Shown: positions 34,801 through 47,288, counted from the first letter of the stretch. The stretch: DNA of 64,000 nt from Anastrepha obliqua (GCF_027943255.1 NC_072893.1:83459784-83523783), one strand, 5' to 3'. Made by a program: numbers and translations. Notes: generated by a model not told the origin, from the sequence alone.

Positions 34801-37800
34801 GCAAATATTTCCAATCCTTTTTCTTTGAACACCTTGCGCTATGTCTTTCGCCATCAAAAAAGCTAATTAAAAAATTAAATTATGAAACGCTGTTAACACT
34901 AAGCTCTTATGGGTCTCAGTTAATGGTTAATCTTTTCCTCTGGAAAGATTTCAGCTGTACAAATCTACCTTGAAAATAAGCTCGCTATAAAAATCCAAGA
35001 AAGATTAGAATGCGATAATGTTAAGGACCTTAATCCAGGGCCAGTGGGCACCTTCACTGCTAGCTCAAGGTTAAATAATACGGTCGATAGCAGCATTCAC
35101 GCGGAAATGCTGCAATTGAACTAAATCCACGGATACCAGACTACTGCAATGTATTTCAAGCTAAGCTAACGGCTGTAAAAGAAGCTGCTTTGAGGGTGAA
35201 AAACTCGTCAGAGGTGTCACAACCCATCACTTTCTACTCTGACAGTCAAGCTACCATTAAATAATAATGTAATAATACCTCAATCAAAGGTGCAATTGAA
35301 TGTAGAACTATTCTACATGAGCTGGGTAAGCAGTGCACCACGAACGTGGTCTGGTAGATACAGACACAGAGGCATTCCAGGATGGCTAGAAGAGGAGCTG
35401 ATCTCAAGTCAGACAAATTTTCTCAGTATGTCGGCATCCTTCAAACAAGCTCGGTCTACCTCACGCAGGTCAACAATAGCTGGATCCCATTTCCGAGGTA
35501 GCGAGACAGATCGGTCCTAGAATGAATGAGAAGAAAATTAGGTATCTCATCAATCTCGACAGACCTTCCGATCAATCTCCAATAGTACATTAGTTGATAT
35601 CATCACAACAACGTGATATCCTTCCAATGACTTCTGCCACAGGTGTTGAGTGTTGAGCACTATTTCTTACACTATCCAGGGTTTGATTGAAAAGTAATGA
35701 GCCTTATTTTTTTTAAGCAGTTTTATTAAACCTTTTGGCTTATACAACTAATATTCTTCAAAATAGGACCCTTGAGTGTCAATACACCGCTGGTAGCGGT
35801 CCTTCCACTGCATTAAACATTTTTTAAACTCATCCGCCGGAATCGCGTTCAATTCGACTGTCACAATTTTTTGGATCGCCTCGATTTTTGGAACGCCCCC
35901 CCCTTCAGCTTTCTTTTCAGGCGTGGGAACAAGAAGAAGTCCGGAGGGGACAGGTCTGGGCTGTAGGGAGGGTGGGGAAGCACTGGAACCCTCATCTTGG
36001 CCAATGCAGAGGTGCAGAGGAAGGCGGAGGTGTTTGTGCCTGAAGTGAAATTTCCTTTGGTGCTAAACGCAGTATTGTATGTATATGGGGGACTTAGTAT
36101 TTTCAAGGTTCTAAAATAGAAGAATAAATTGTGATTTTAAAAATTATGAGCAATTTCAGCTAACTTTTTAATTACAGTTGTCTAAAATATATGCTTACTT
36201 AGATAGCTGGTTCTATAGATATTTCTATGGGAAGTTATATGTATACGTATGTGTAAAACGCCTGATTTATTTTCTTACACTTTAAATAGATTTACGATAA
36301 AAAGAAAGATAAACTAGCTGCCTGTAATCCTTTCTTAATCAGCGATGAATCGTGGAAATCGAAAAGGTCAGAAGTGAATGGAGGGATAACGCAAAATAAG
36401 GTAATTTAATTCTCATAGAAATGTCAGAAAAATAATTATTTCATGCCTTATTTCCAGCTCAGTCTGGCTTATCCAATTTGGAAGTGCTGCGCCAATAAAC
36501 TGGCCAAATGTCTTGAGGAAAGAACTAGAGAGGGTAATGCCATCATTGAAACTAAGAATGTAAGTGTTAAGCTAAGACCGAGTAGGGCTTCATCATCAAT
36601 GGTTATTCCTTTCGGAACTGATAGACGAAACTAATTCTTTCCCACTTTATTTGTATGACATGTGAGCTGTTGGTTTACAACTATTTAATTTTGCTTTATC
36701 CGGCCTCCAATTAGATCTAAAATTTTTTGTTCCGAATATTTCGAAACTCAGTTTGGTATTTAGACAGAAGCTAAGTAGAGAGACAAAATAAGACATTTAT
36801 CTTTTCAGTGAAATAACAATTCTGATGAAATGAATCCCTAAAACTAGATATATCTTTTTCAAGTAATTTCAAAGCTTAAAATGTTTAAATAAACGTGGTT
36901 TGTGGGCCCAAATTTACTTTCTGTTATGTCCTTGCAAGCAAATAATTTATAATCTTTTCTACAAAATAATCTAGAGGGCAAAGGTCTGGGGTTGTAGGCG
37001 GCCATAAGTTCGGTGTTATAGGGAAATTTTCAGCCATCCAATCTTGTGTCATCATCGCTTTTTGTGGATGAGCAGAGTCTTGCTGGTCTGTCAACCGTAC
37101 ACTATCAATTCAGGGTTTCACTACTGCTCCTAGAACCTCGATATATGCAGCAGAACGTGTAAACATCATGTGCATGATGGCAGGAACCTCTGTAGGATTG
37201 AAATATAGATGACTATGCGGTTGGTCTTTTGGTTTCGCCAGAAAAAAACTAAAACATCTCTGGCGCTTCAGAGTGTTTAATTTTGTTCAAATATTTTCGT
37301 TTTTTCTCCGATATAAACTGTCTTCTACGTATAACTTAGGTCTTATATCGGAGATCTTCATGAACATCTCGATGAATAAGGCCCTCAAAAACATTAAGCT
37401 TCCACACAAGGGCTCTCAATGTCCTCGCAAGGACCCTCAGGGTAAATGATCGCTTACACATGGTGTATAAATTTCACAGATCGGATAGTGTCAAAACGTT
37501 CTTCGTGTTTTTTGTGTTTTGCAACAGATTCTGCATCGCTGCTTAATGTTTCCAATTCATGAAGAACTTTATGAACAAATGAGTGGAGCGAATGAATGAC
37601 CTTCGCTAACCACTGCTCATTAAGTCAGAAACACCCTAAAGCTCATTCACCAAATGAACCCGCGCAAAACGAAATGTTCCAATAAAAAAGTAAAAGCGGA
37701 ACTAAAGAAGCTTAAAACAAAGAAAGCCCCTGGATATGATCTCAGCACAGGAGAAGTATTTAAATAACTACCAGATGAAGGAATCTATTTTCTAACGTAC

Positions 37801-40800
37801 ATACACAATGCTATCATATTAACTGACTTTGTTCCTCCCCAAAGGGAAAGTCGCACAAATAAAAATTATCCCAAAAATGTCCAAAATCACCAACTCGGCT
37901 TCAGGAAGACACACGGTACTATCGAACAGCTGCACAGACACACATATGTAAATAGTATTCACAAAGCTTTTGTGCAGAAGATAGCTCATTTTTCGACATA
38001 TCCCAAGCCTTTGACCGCATTGGCATGACGGATTGCTATGTAAAATAAACAAAACGAATAACACTCTGAGCTCTGTGAAAGTTTAGCTGGTGTACCCCAG
38101 GAGAGTATAATGGGCCCAATCCTATACTTGTTCTACACCCACGATTTACCAGTCACTGAGGAAGGTTTGCAGATGACACCGCTGTTCTCACGATTGACTC
38201 TAACCCCCAGAAGATTTCACGTAAACTCCAAAAAGGACTTAATAATTTAACTCAATAGCTAAAAGATTGGAGAAAGATTGTCACTTGGAATCAAACTCCG
38301 AAATCTATACTGGTTACTTAATCGAAGTTCCGATGTTTCTCTCAAAAGCAGGACCTCACTCTACATAGCCATAATAAAACCAACCTATGGACCTACGGAC
38401 CCAAACCTTTTAATTTAAGAGATAACTCTCAATCTGATCTCCTTTAACAGACTGAAGACAAAGTCAATAACGGACTTACGAGTATTATGCTAATAAGTAA
38501 AAATCTAGAAATGGTTGCACCATTGGGTGCTTTCCATGCATGTCTAATAACTATTATATAATGTCTTAATTTTAAGTATAAGTTCTGCTGAATGCTAAAA
38601 AACAGATTGCAATAAATAAATGGTTTCAAAAAACAAAAAGAATGTGACTGGGTGCACTTAAGAAAATTATAATTAATACGAAATTTAAATAAATACGATA
38701 GTCCTAAAGCTTTATATAATATAAATATATATATATTATATAAATAAAGCTAATATAGCTTTTAATTTTTATGTCACTTAATTCTTCCTCACAGCTCAGC
38801 TTTTGCTTCACCTCCAACATTTTAGGCGAGTTTCTATGGGGAATTGAAACGAATACGCTCGCCCAACCAGATGAGCCCAATATTTTCCTGCAAATGGGAC
38901 ACCAGTGGTTGTCAAGCATTTTACAGTCACTAGATCGCTATTTTAAATTGCTGCCACTGCCTTGGTTGCGTCGTTTTGCCCAACCTCGCTTGTTCTCTAT
39001 AGAAACCAATCAATTTTTTTCGGAAGTAACTAAAGATGCTCTTAGATTTCGGCAAAATGATGTGAATAGCCAGAATAGAGTAGATTTTCTCAACTACATG
39101 CGAGAGATGCAAGAAAAGAAAAATTTATCACACGATGATGTGGTTGGACATATGTTGACGACAATGTTAGATGGCTTCGAAACATCGGCGAGTGTGATCT
39201 CCCATACGATTTTTTATGTGAGTTTCAGTGAAGACTGTTTGAAAAATCTCAAAAATTATAAAATTTTAATTTTAATAATTGTTTCTATTAAAAGTTGGCG
39301 CACCATCCCGAGTATCAAGAGAAGTTGCGTGAGGAAATATTAGCGAATCTTGAAGAGGATGGTTTTGTGAGCTATCAAAAATTGTGTGGTCTATCATATT
39401 TGGATCAGTGCGTTAATGGTAAGAGTTCCCGTAACAATTTTTCTTTCTACATTTATTATTATTAATTTTAAATTTTTTTTAAATTTTTTCTTTGCATATT
39501 TTCGATTTAGAAACCATTCGGTTGCTCACCGTAGTTTCTATTTATGCTCGCATTTGCACCGAACCTACTGAACTAGAAGTGGGTAATGGACATATAATAC
39601 CTATTCGCGTGGGTCAAGTAGTCAGTGTACCAATTTTTAGTTATCATCATGATCCTGATTACTTTCCAAAGCCTTACGAATTTAATCCTGATCGCTTCAA
39701 TAATGAGACACCTTGGGATTTAATGAAAAAGGGTATATTCCAACCGTTCGGAAGCGGGCCGCGCATATGCGTGGGTAAGTATTGGACTCAAGAAAATATT
39801 ATTATAGTATTATGCCAGTAATGCTTCAGATGACTAAAACCCGTTTTTCAAAAGATCTTTTTGGCGTGTATCTCGCTAAACCACGTTCCTGCAAGCTGGA
39901 AGAAAACCAAGGTAGTCTTCATTCCTAAGGCAGGAAGGAGGGGCCATGTCCTGGCCAAGGACTTCAGACCTATACCTCCTTTATTTTCAAGGTGTTCGAT
40001 CGATGATCGACTATGACATCCAAGAGCACTTTGAAACCAGAATTTCTCCAGCCCAACACGCTTACCTGAAATGGAAATCTACCGAGTCAACCTCACATGA
40101 GGTAGTAGGGACCGTAGAGAAATATCTGGAGGGAAAACAATTTACTTTGGCGACCTTTATATGTATTATATATATAGAGGGCGCCTTTAATAATATTACG
40201 GCTGAGTCAATTGTCACTGCTCTAAATAGGCTAGTGGTAGAGAGACCTATCTATCTATCTCTGGATTAGGTCCCTGCTTGGTGGTAGGGAAATAAATGGT
40301 GTGGCAGGAGGGGCTAGAATCACTAGGTTCGTACATAGGGGTACATCGCAGGGCGGTGTTCTCTCGCCTCTCCTTTGGCTAGTAGCTATGGATGAAGCCT
40401 TAACCCGCTTAAACAGGGGTGGGGATAGGGTGGTAGCATATACCGATGACTTGGTCCTAATGGTCTCAGGTCCCTTCTCATCAGTAATGGCTGAAATTTT
40501 GGAAGGTGCACTGGCTACACTCAGTAGATGGGCTGCCAGTTGTGGTCTCAGAGTCAACTCTGACAAAACCGAGTTGATGCTATTCACCAGAAAATACAAG
40601 CCTCCACCTTTTAAGCTTCCAAGACTACACAACCAGAGTCTTAGTCTCTCATCGGAAGCCAAGTATATTGGTGTAATACTTGACCCCAAGCTCCACTGGA
40701 AGCTGCACATCGAAAACTGTGCTAAGAAGGCCAATATAGCCTTCTACGCCTGTAAATCTATGTTCGGCAAAAAATGGGGTCTCAAGCCACGTGTCGTACT

Positions 40801-43800
40801 TGGGATGTACAACTTAGTGATTCTGTCAATTTTGACATACGGTTGCCTAGTTTGGTGGGCAGCTCTACAGGAGGGCTAAAACACCACTAAACTAGAGAGA
40901 GTGCAGAGAACTGCATGTGTGGTCCAAAACATGTCCCACTGCTGCGCTCAACGTTATTCTGCACTTACTTCCTGTGGATCTGCAGGTTAAATCCATTGTT
41001 GCTCAGAGTGCTATTAGGTTCAAGGAAATTGGCCTTTGGGGACAACTTTCTGTAGGACATATTAGCACAGGAATATAGAGGGAAATTAAATTGCCGATGA
41101 GCTTGCCAGGAAGGGGTCGACAGAACTGATTTCAGCTGTCTCCTTCTCAGACATCGGACCGTTGTTAAAGGGAAACTACACATTTTCTTTCTAAGAAAAG
41201 CGCAAGACAGATGGAGGTCTGTCTCATCGTGTACTATTTCGAAAACACTATGCCCTCAATATGATAGAAACACAAAGCTTAAGGTGATGGGAATCCCCCG
41301 CCGTTCAATTTCCAAACTCATTACGGTACTAATGCGGAGAAGTTTGGAATTCCATACAACCCCTATTACAGAAGCTGTGGGGATCCTGCAGAGAAAGAGA
41401 CTGTGGAACACTTTCTCTGCAAATGTCCACCTCTAGCGGCTAGGCGCTAGAGATTCCTTAGCGTGCCCTTTGAGGATGACTTGAAGAAATTCTCCAGCCT
41501 AGATCCCTTTTCTCTCCTCCACTACATCGACAGCACTGGATGGCTGTAGACGGTTTTTTCTTCAATAAATCTTTTCACAGGTAATGGTCCACATTATGGT
41601 ATCAAAACGGCACGTAAGTGCTACTTGAAACGTACCTGGGGTACTCTTGACATCTTACCTACCTACCTATCTACTATAATATAGCAATATTGCTTAACCA
41701 TCGCTAGAACAGTATATTGCTAACTTTTTGAGTGACTTTTCACTGGATCGCGGGACGCATTTGAATATAACTTGAAAAGTTATGCGGATCTCATTAAGAA
41801 ATCTTCTGGGATTACTGAGAATAGCTTTTTCTATTACTTATAAAGTATATATCCCTTTGTTGGGAGTTTGGCCGAGCTTCTCCTTCTATTTAAGCTGTGC
41901 GTATTGATGTTGTTCTACAATTAGAAGGTTTTGTTGAGGAACAGAAATTTTCTGAAGTTTGCCATTGCCTGCCGACGGGCGACCGCTATTAGAAAAAAAA
42001 TTGTTCTATCATTTGATGTTTCATGTCCGGAGTTTATGCTATTAATGATGAAAATAAGGAACAAATCTACCTCTATCACAAATTTTTCACAAATTCTCAA
42101 AATAGGTATTTTCACAAAATTTTTGAACAAAAAAAATTTAGTATATTTCTTAGAAATTTGTTTGAAATACATTTAATCCTAAAAAATAACAAACAAAAAA
42201 TTCAAGATGTGCAAAAGGACCGAAGATATGTTACTTTAAAGAACTCCATACTAAAGTATTTAATATGAATTATATAAGAATTAACATAAATTATAAAGTT
42301 TGTTTGAAAATATGTTCAGTTTACTTCTTATTAAACTGAGGTCTACAAATAAACCAAAATTCGTGAAAAGCGAATGCCCAAAATACTTGGATTAATTTAA
42401 TGAAATAGTTCAGGCTAATCGAGGCTGAAATACCTTGAAAGCTCCTAACCCCCCTGGTCTCAAGCCGTAGTTTGCGAATTGCTTGAGTGGCAGCGTGGTC
42501 TCTGCTGGGCACTCCTGTTTAACTTCCACACTTCGAAAGTCTTCAAAAACCATAATGATTTCCCCTGGTTTCAATTTCCTATGGCCGCCCAATAATGACG
42601 GCAGGTAATGGCTCTGATGGCTTGTATACGAAAGTAAATAGTTACCTCGCTGATCTTTCTTGTTTCTTCCCTGCCACCAGCCTTAAACTCCGCCCTACGA
42701 AATCAACATCTATTTGTTTCACAACATTAGAAAAAGAAGTCAAGCTGGACGCATATAGTTATCTCAGCAACCCCCCATATCGACTGTAAATAAGCCGAAA
42801 ACCAAATTACAGTATCGCAAGACAGTCCTCAAATCGCTGACCGGTAACAGTGGTAACAAAGGCAAGCACACCTTATTCGTAACATTCAGAACATTGGCTG
42901 ATCGTTATTAATAATGCAGCACCACTTTTATAAGGATGAATGACAGATTTTGGGTGTAGTTTGTTGTCGGCTGAACACTGCCTTCATACTGAGTTCCTTT
43001 GCTGCCTGTGTAGTTCCGCAAGTCGCAATAATTACCTTAGCAGAAAATTGTCGAAATCGAGTCGCTTCGGAGGTTTGGTAATATATAAGTAGTACATACT
43101 AATGCGAACCGTTGATCAGACATCAGATACCAAAAACCAACCGTCTCCTGTGAATAGACCGAGTTCCCTCGTAAGACTCGCGTTACACCAGCACCACTTC
43201 GAGCTGGATATTGTAACTGGTTAAAATCCTCTTTTTCCAGATTAGACCACATCAAACTGGGCGTATGTGCAAAATAAAAAGAAGCCACGTGTGGTGCCTA
43301 CACCTCACCTCATCTAACTAAGTTGGGGAATATGATCGTAGCGTTTTCATCGAAGACTTTTAGAATAGAATAATTATATCAGTAAGTTAATCAATTATAT
43401 ATTCGTCGTTGCTATTAACAATCTCTTTCCGTCTCTCGACCAATTTGTTGATGCGGTTCTGCCAAAAATCGCTTAGTCTGGTGTCAAAGAAGTTGTTGAG
43501 ACAGTTTTTAAGGACCTCTTTGTTATCGAAGGTAATGCCCTTCATGTGGTTTGATAAGGAGCGGAAAAGATGGTAATCGGTTGGTGCAAAGTCCGGAAAA
43601 TACGGCGGATGCTGAAGTACTTCCTATTCGAGCTTTTGCACTGCGGCTTTGACGACTTCTACAAAATGGGGCCTGGACAATATAGAGCTCCTTGTTGACC
43701 ATGGCATTCTTTTCGAGCATTTCCCAGTGCTCCATGCCCTCCCTGTCCCACCAAACACATATCATCTTCATATTCTTTGGATGAAGATCCGGCTTAACTC

Positions 43801-45343
43801 TTGGCTTTGGCTTATCTCCTGAAGCCACCCACTCCTTTCTTTGTATTACTATATAGGCACCATTTCTCATATGCCGTGACGATTCGATACCAAAATCGCT
43901 GTTTACGACAGCGCGTTGCTCGATTGCAGGCGAGATGTTGAGAAGCAATTTGTTTTTTTCGTTGAGCTCAAGGCTTGAACTTGAGGCACTTGTTCGGTAA
44001 ATCCCATTGAATGCCAATTCACTACAATTCGGAAATTAAATTTGTATGCCCATTCACTACCATTCAGAATTCAATGAGAACGTAGGTACGAATCTCGGTT
44101 TAAATACCAAAATGAAGAAAAAGTTTTTTCTAGTAGCGGTCGCCCCTCGGCAGGCAATGGGAAATATCCGAGTGTATTTCTGCCATGAAAAGCTTCTCAT
44201 AAAAAAATAGCTACCGTTTGGCGACGGATTGAAACTGTACCCAAACCTACCCAAAACGGGTAGACGCACCAATTATATATATATACATATAAACCATTTC
44301 CGTCCTGAAGACTCGCCTATGACATCTTCTCCATACACGTCGCAAATGTCCCCAACCTCTTCGGCAGCTTTGAGATCTGGACGAAAAGTAAAGAAGGCCA
44401 GGTATCGAAAACGTTCATTTTTGCCTCCTGGGTACTCCATTTCTAAGCCTCAAAACTAACGAAAAATTAAATAACTCAAAAATACAATTAATATAGTTTT
44501 GTTGATCAGAAAGAGTTCTATCGAATGAGTACTTACCCTTTGCCAAACAGCAAACGAATCGTTGTAAAATAAAACAAAATATAATATTCCCCAACCCAGT
44601 ACTTCATCTGCTACTGCTTTTCTCTTCTCCCAGTGCAGCATAGGGCCTCGACAATCCCACTAAATCTCATCTATCATCGTCATTGCTCATTCTATCTATT
44701 GCCATTTCAGCTTCTTGATTTCATTGCTGCTCATTGATCTGGAATACCAGAGCTCTTCGTTTGCTGTGCGAGCAGGCCACCAAAATTTTTGAATCTGTTA
44801 CAAGGACTTGGGTCTTATGATCAATAGATTTTGAACATTTCTAGGTTTCCGAACCATAATTTAATATTGACTTCAAGTTATATGAAAAGACGGTGATTTG
44901 CGACGATTGAGGAGATAAAAGCCGAATCGCTGAAAGAGTTCAAGGACACAACTGGCACAAGTTTTTTATATTCGAAAGGGGACTACTTTGAAGGAGATAA
45001 AATAGAAGTTGATGAATAAATCGATATTATTTGAGAAAAATTAAAATTCATCTTTTTTTTAAATACATGAGATATCTGTAACATACTCGTGCAAGTATAT
45101 TTCAAAATTTAAATTCCTTTACTGATTAAACTCCACTCTTCTTCAATTATTATAACATGAAAAATTTTTTTTTCAGGCATGCACTTGGCTTTGCTGGAAA
45201 TCAAAAGCTGTATTGTAGAAATATTCAAAGCTTATAGAGTTAAATGCGGAAAAGAAGGCCCGATTCTGCAAAAGAGACTTGATTCACCGACATTCATAGT
45301 GGGTGTCGATGGGGATTTTTGGCTAGAGTACGAAAGGCTATGA
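31801..45343 (+). CDS. Cytochrome P450, CYP3 clan (CYP28/CYP309-like), gene C
   Basis: Third, diverged paralogue and presumed ER monooxygenase. Exons: 31801-31994, 34658-34796, 36290-36400, 36458-36559, 38795-39217, 39295-39418, 39511-39774, 45177-45343. Total 507 aa. Lengths and phases of exons 2-7 are identical to genes A and B. Visible: anchor helix from METLLITVTLL, hinge GPKPNIFFGN, I-helix LDGFETSA, K-helix ETIR with a split Glu codon, DYFPKP and PDRF, heme loop PFGSGPRICVG, then GMHLALLEIK in exon 8. All splice sites are GT-AG; no stops. Introns are loaded with transposon relics; the last is 5.4 kb, so exon 8 is easily missed by gene prediction, leaving a product cut right after the heme loop. 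Family firm, subfamily tentative. Confidence 0.92.
32140..32870. other. Gene C intron 1, unremarkable AT-rich sequence
   Basis: No element recognised between the exon 1 donor region and the MITE. Confidence 0.45.
32881..33193. mobile_element. MITE of about 313 bp with TA target duplication
   Basis: Ends TAGGATGGCC... and the inverted TAGGATGGTCC on the other side, each beginning with TA as for Tc1/mariner targets (32881-32882, 33192-33193). No coding capacity. In gene C intron 1. Confidence 0.75.
33200..34600. other. Rest of gene C intron 1, nothing identified
   Basis: Short fragmentary frames only; about 33530-34160 is less AT-rich and may be an old element, but no domain was recognised. 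Confidence 0.4.
34990..35560 (+). pseudogene. Non-LTR retrotransposon RNase H fragment (gene C intron 2)
   Basis: VFQAKLTAVKEAALRVKNSS and TFYSDSQATIK (about 35145-35265) match the LINE RNase H core; after a stop, further degraded sequence follows (HELGKQCTT...). Flanks unclear. Confidence 0.75.
35675..36095 (-). pseudogene. Mariner 3' half (gene C intron 2)
   Basis: Minus strand: LPHPPYSPDLSPPDFFLFPRLK, including the third catalytic Asp block, then a degraded end and a terminal stretch with TTGATTGAAAAGTAATGAG near 35681-35700 (plus), like a mariner TIR. The 5' half is missing. Confidence 0.85.
36940..37260 (-). pseudogene. Tc1/mariner relic, maT/DD37D-like (gene C intron 4)
   Basis: Minus strand frame: AAYIEVLGAVVKP, then DQQDSAHPQKAMMTQDWM (second catalytic Asp), then NLWPPTTPDLCPLDYFV with the third Asp. 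The wide gap between the two Asp motifs suggests the D37D branch. One stop and a small deletion before QQDSA. Confidence 0.7.
37690..38640 (+). pseudogene. Jockey-type LINE reverse transcriptase relic, copy 2 (gene C intron 4)
   Basis: KKLKTKKAPGYD, DISQAFDRIG, GVPQESIMGPILY and the catalytic FADDTAVL (FADD at 38166-38177) are the ordered motifs of a LINE RT. There is a big deletion afterwards, then the same 3' end as 24055-24690 (AACAGATTGCAATAAA at about 38598). Several frameshifts. Confidence 0.85.
39880..41665 (+). pseudogene. Non-LTR retrotransposon (Jockey/I-like) with RT, gene C intron 7
   Basis: VVFIPKAGRRGH and AKDFRPI (RT motif 1), IEGAFNN, GTSQGGVLSPLLW, and the catalytic box AYTDDLVLM (40436-40462; usual form YADD), NSDKTELMLF, SILTYGCLVWW. 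Then a jump across most of RNase H to the C-terminal region with ETVEHFLCKCPPLAARR (about 41400-41450) and a 3' end with (CTAC)n. It shares its tail with 8955-9290 and 20585-20925 but keeps the cysteines. Stops and frameshifts: dead. Confidence 0.88.
41852..42026 (-). repeat. tRNA-derived SINE, tail and body only
   Basis: TTTGGCCGAGCTTCTCC then GTTTGCCATTGCCTGCCG (plus-strand reading); head with the A/B boxes is missing. Confidence 0.75.
42030..42590. other. Gene C intron 7 segment, unidentified
   Basis: The minus strand around 42592-42410 reads GGHRKLKPGEIIMVFEDFRS..., which looks protein-like and GC-richer than its surroundings but is not recognised; possibly part of an old retroelement. 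Confidence 0.3.
42598..42990 (+). pseudogene. LINE reverse-transcriptase C-terminal fragment
   Basis: VNSYLADLSCFFPATSLKLRPTK and TSICFTTLEKEVKL follow the pattern after the YADD box of Jockey-like RTs (yladLsxFFaaxnLklxxxKSxaxLFTTwxkEV); then VLKSLTGNSG in another frame. Confidence 0.7.
43388..43990 (-). pseudogene. Mariner relic (gene C intron 7)
   Basis: Minus strand: RKEWVASGDKPKPRVKPDLHP and MICVWWDREGMEHWEMLEKN, then after frame changes HPPYFPD, RLSDFWQNRINKLVERR and an ending VNSNDEYIID: central and C-terminal mariner transposase. N-terminus missing. Confidence 0.88.
44046..44285 (+). repeat. tRNA-derived SINE, plus orientation, head truncated
   Basis: Starts within the head (ACCATTCAGAATTCAATGAG), B-box GTACGAATCTCGG, body with GCGGTCGCCCCTCGGCAGGC, tail ACCCAAAACGGG then (AT)n. 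Confidence 0.8.
44290..45170. other. End of gene C intron 7, unidentified
   Basis: 44310-44455 has a serine/proline- then arginine-rich frame (TSSPYTSQMSPTSS, KARYRKRSFLPPGY) that I cannot assign. The rest is AT-rich. Confidence 0.35.
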
Positions 45344-45428
45344 GGGGAGGTGCGGAAAAACATGGAACGTACACCAAATGGATTATTTGTAAGGATACTG
45401 AACTAAGTAGATTTACTACTCGGAATAT

Positions 45429-45434
45429 AATAAA
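45429..45434 (+). terminator. Candidate poly(A) signal of gene C
   Basis: AATAAA 86 bp after the stop codon. Confidence 0.5.
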
Positions 45435-45639
45435 ATTTTGAAATTAATATTATATTTTTTTTAGTTTTTTTGAGAAAGGTTGAAAATAACTGTAATACGA
45501 GTAATTACAAATTTCGCTAGATGGATTCCAACGGTGATTTGCAGATGAATGGTACATAATTTTTTTCATTATTTATTAAGATTTCATCACGGAGAGGCTT
45601 ATGTTGAGACATTACAAATCGACTACAAATCGTACAATC

Positions 45640-46480
45640 GTAGTATAAAACTCGACGTTCTGTGAAAAGTGTTCTCCGAACGCACTATTCGACAAACCAT
45701 CTGCAAAATTGAGAATAATTTAACATTATTGGATGACACTCGATCGATTAGACTACGTAAAGCCCGAAGTGAAGATAATATTGTGGCTGTATGAGAGTTT
45801 TCTCGAAAGTCCGTAAGAATCGATTCGGCGACGGTCTCAACAATAGGCCAAGCTATCTACTTGGGAGGTTTTACCCAAAGATCTTGATTGAGATCAAGCT
45901 TTGAAACGTCATAATTTCAGTAGTTGAGACCCAAATTTTGTTGAGCGATGAGCTCTACATTAATAAGCAAATTTATCGTATTTGGGCTAAAGAGCAACCC
46001 GAAGTCATTCAAGATCCATCTCAAATAACAGTTTGGGGCGGCCTATGAGCTGGAGTAATTATAGGTCCATATTTCAACAAACACGAGGTTGGCGTCAATG
46101 TAACAATGGATGGCCAACGCTATCTACTTTTTGATGCTAAAAATTTAAATTCGTAATCTCCACAATATTTGCTTCCAACAATACGCCTACATTTGCTATT
46201 CATCCCATGAAACGATGGATTTACTGCGTCGCCGTTTCGGTGAGAAATTTATCTCTCGCACCACTGGGTTGGCCACCAAGATCATGTGATATCACACATT
46301 TGGACTTTTATTTGTTGGGGGTACGTAAAGTCTAAACGCCAGCTTCGATTGAGGCAATGGAAACCAACATTACTAAAGTTTTTTGCGAGATACCGGCCGA
46401 AGTCCCCCTGCGAGCCATTCAAAATTGGTGTTTGCGAATGGCCGAAATACGCCGCAGTTGCGGCTAACATTTATCCTTAA
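45640..46480 (+). pseudogene. IS630/Tc1-mariner (DUF4817-type) transposase relic
   Basis: Degraded frames: FSERTIRQTICKIE, then LSDELYINKQIYRIWAKE (first Asp region; the usual form is SDEAHFWLNG), ITVWGGL, GVIIGPYFNKHEVGVNVTMDG, ISRTTGLATK and WTFICWGYVKSK. Same transposase type as 59586-60892 but much older. It lies 300 bp past gene C. Confidence 0.75.
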
Positions 46481-46619
46481 AAAAATTTCATGAATGGGTC
46501 TACACAAATATATAATATATTGCCCCATCAATTTGAGTTTGCGTTGTTTTACACCAATTTAAAATCCGATACCTCTAAATTGATTACCCTTTAGTTAGCA
46601 CTATCTGTTTCGCAAAATA

Positions 46620-47288
46620 ACACAGGCCGACAACCAAAAAACTTTTTCGATAATTTTAACTGAGGTTTTAAGGTTTTTTTATGCTGAAAACGAATATGAC
46701 CTTGAAAATGCTCCAGCACGTCAGGATTTTTGGCAATTTGAGGTTAAAAAGTCAAAAAATGCAGATTTTGGCCATTTTTTTAATTTTTTTTTGGGCAAGG
46801 TAAAGTTTTTTTTTAATTTTCCACAACGGCATCGCAAAGTACTAGTCTTCAGCTTTAAAATCCATTTTTTTTTAATATTTTTACGATTAATATAAAAAAA
46901 GTTATTCTATTTTGAATTGGAGACTTTTAGATATGCAAATTCAACCTTTCTAACTCTCTAACGCCCCTGTAAAGGGCGAATTCAAAATAGTATAACTTTT
47001 TTTATTATATTAATCGCAAAAATATTTTTAAAAATGGATTTTAAAGCTGAAGACTAGTACTTTGCGATGCCGTTGTGGAAAATTAAAAAAAACTTTACCT
47101 TGCCCAAAAAAAAATTAAAAAAATGGCCAAAATCTGCATTTTTTGACTTTTTAACCTCAAATTGCCAAAAATCCTGACGTGCTGGAACATTTTCAAGGTC
47201 ATATTCATTGTCAGCATAAAAAAACCTTCAAGAAACACCCATAGCCGTTTTAAAAGCTGTAAAAAAGCGAGATTTTGTTGGCCTGTGT
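46620..47288. mobile_element. Foldback element / long hairpin (arms about 250-300 bp)
   Basis: 46667-46918 and 46979-47234 are near-identical inverted copies with a 60-nt spacer; weaker complementarity extends out to terminal CACAGGCC (46621-46628) and GGCCTGTG (47280-47287). No ORF. A transcript would fold into a very long hairpin. Confidence 0.9.
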
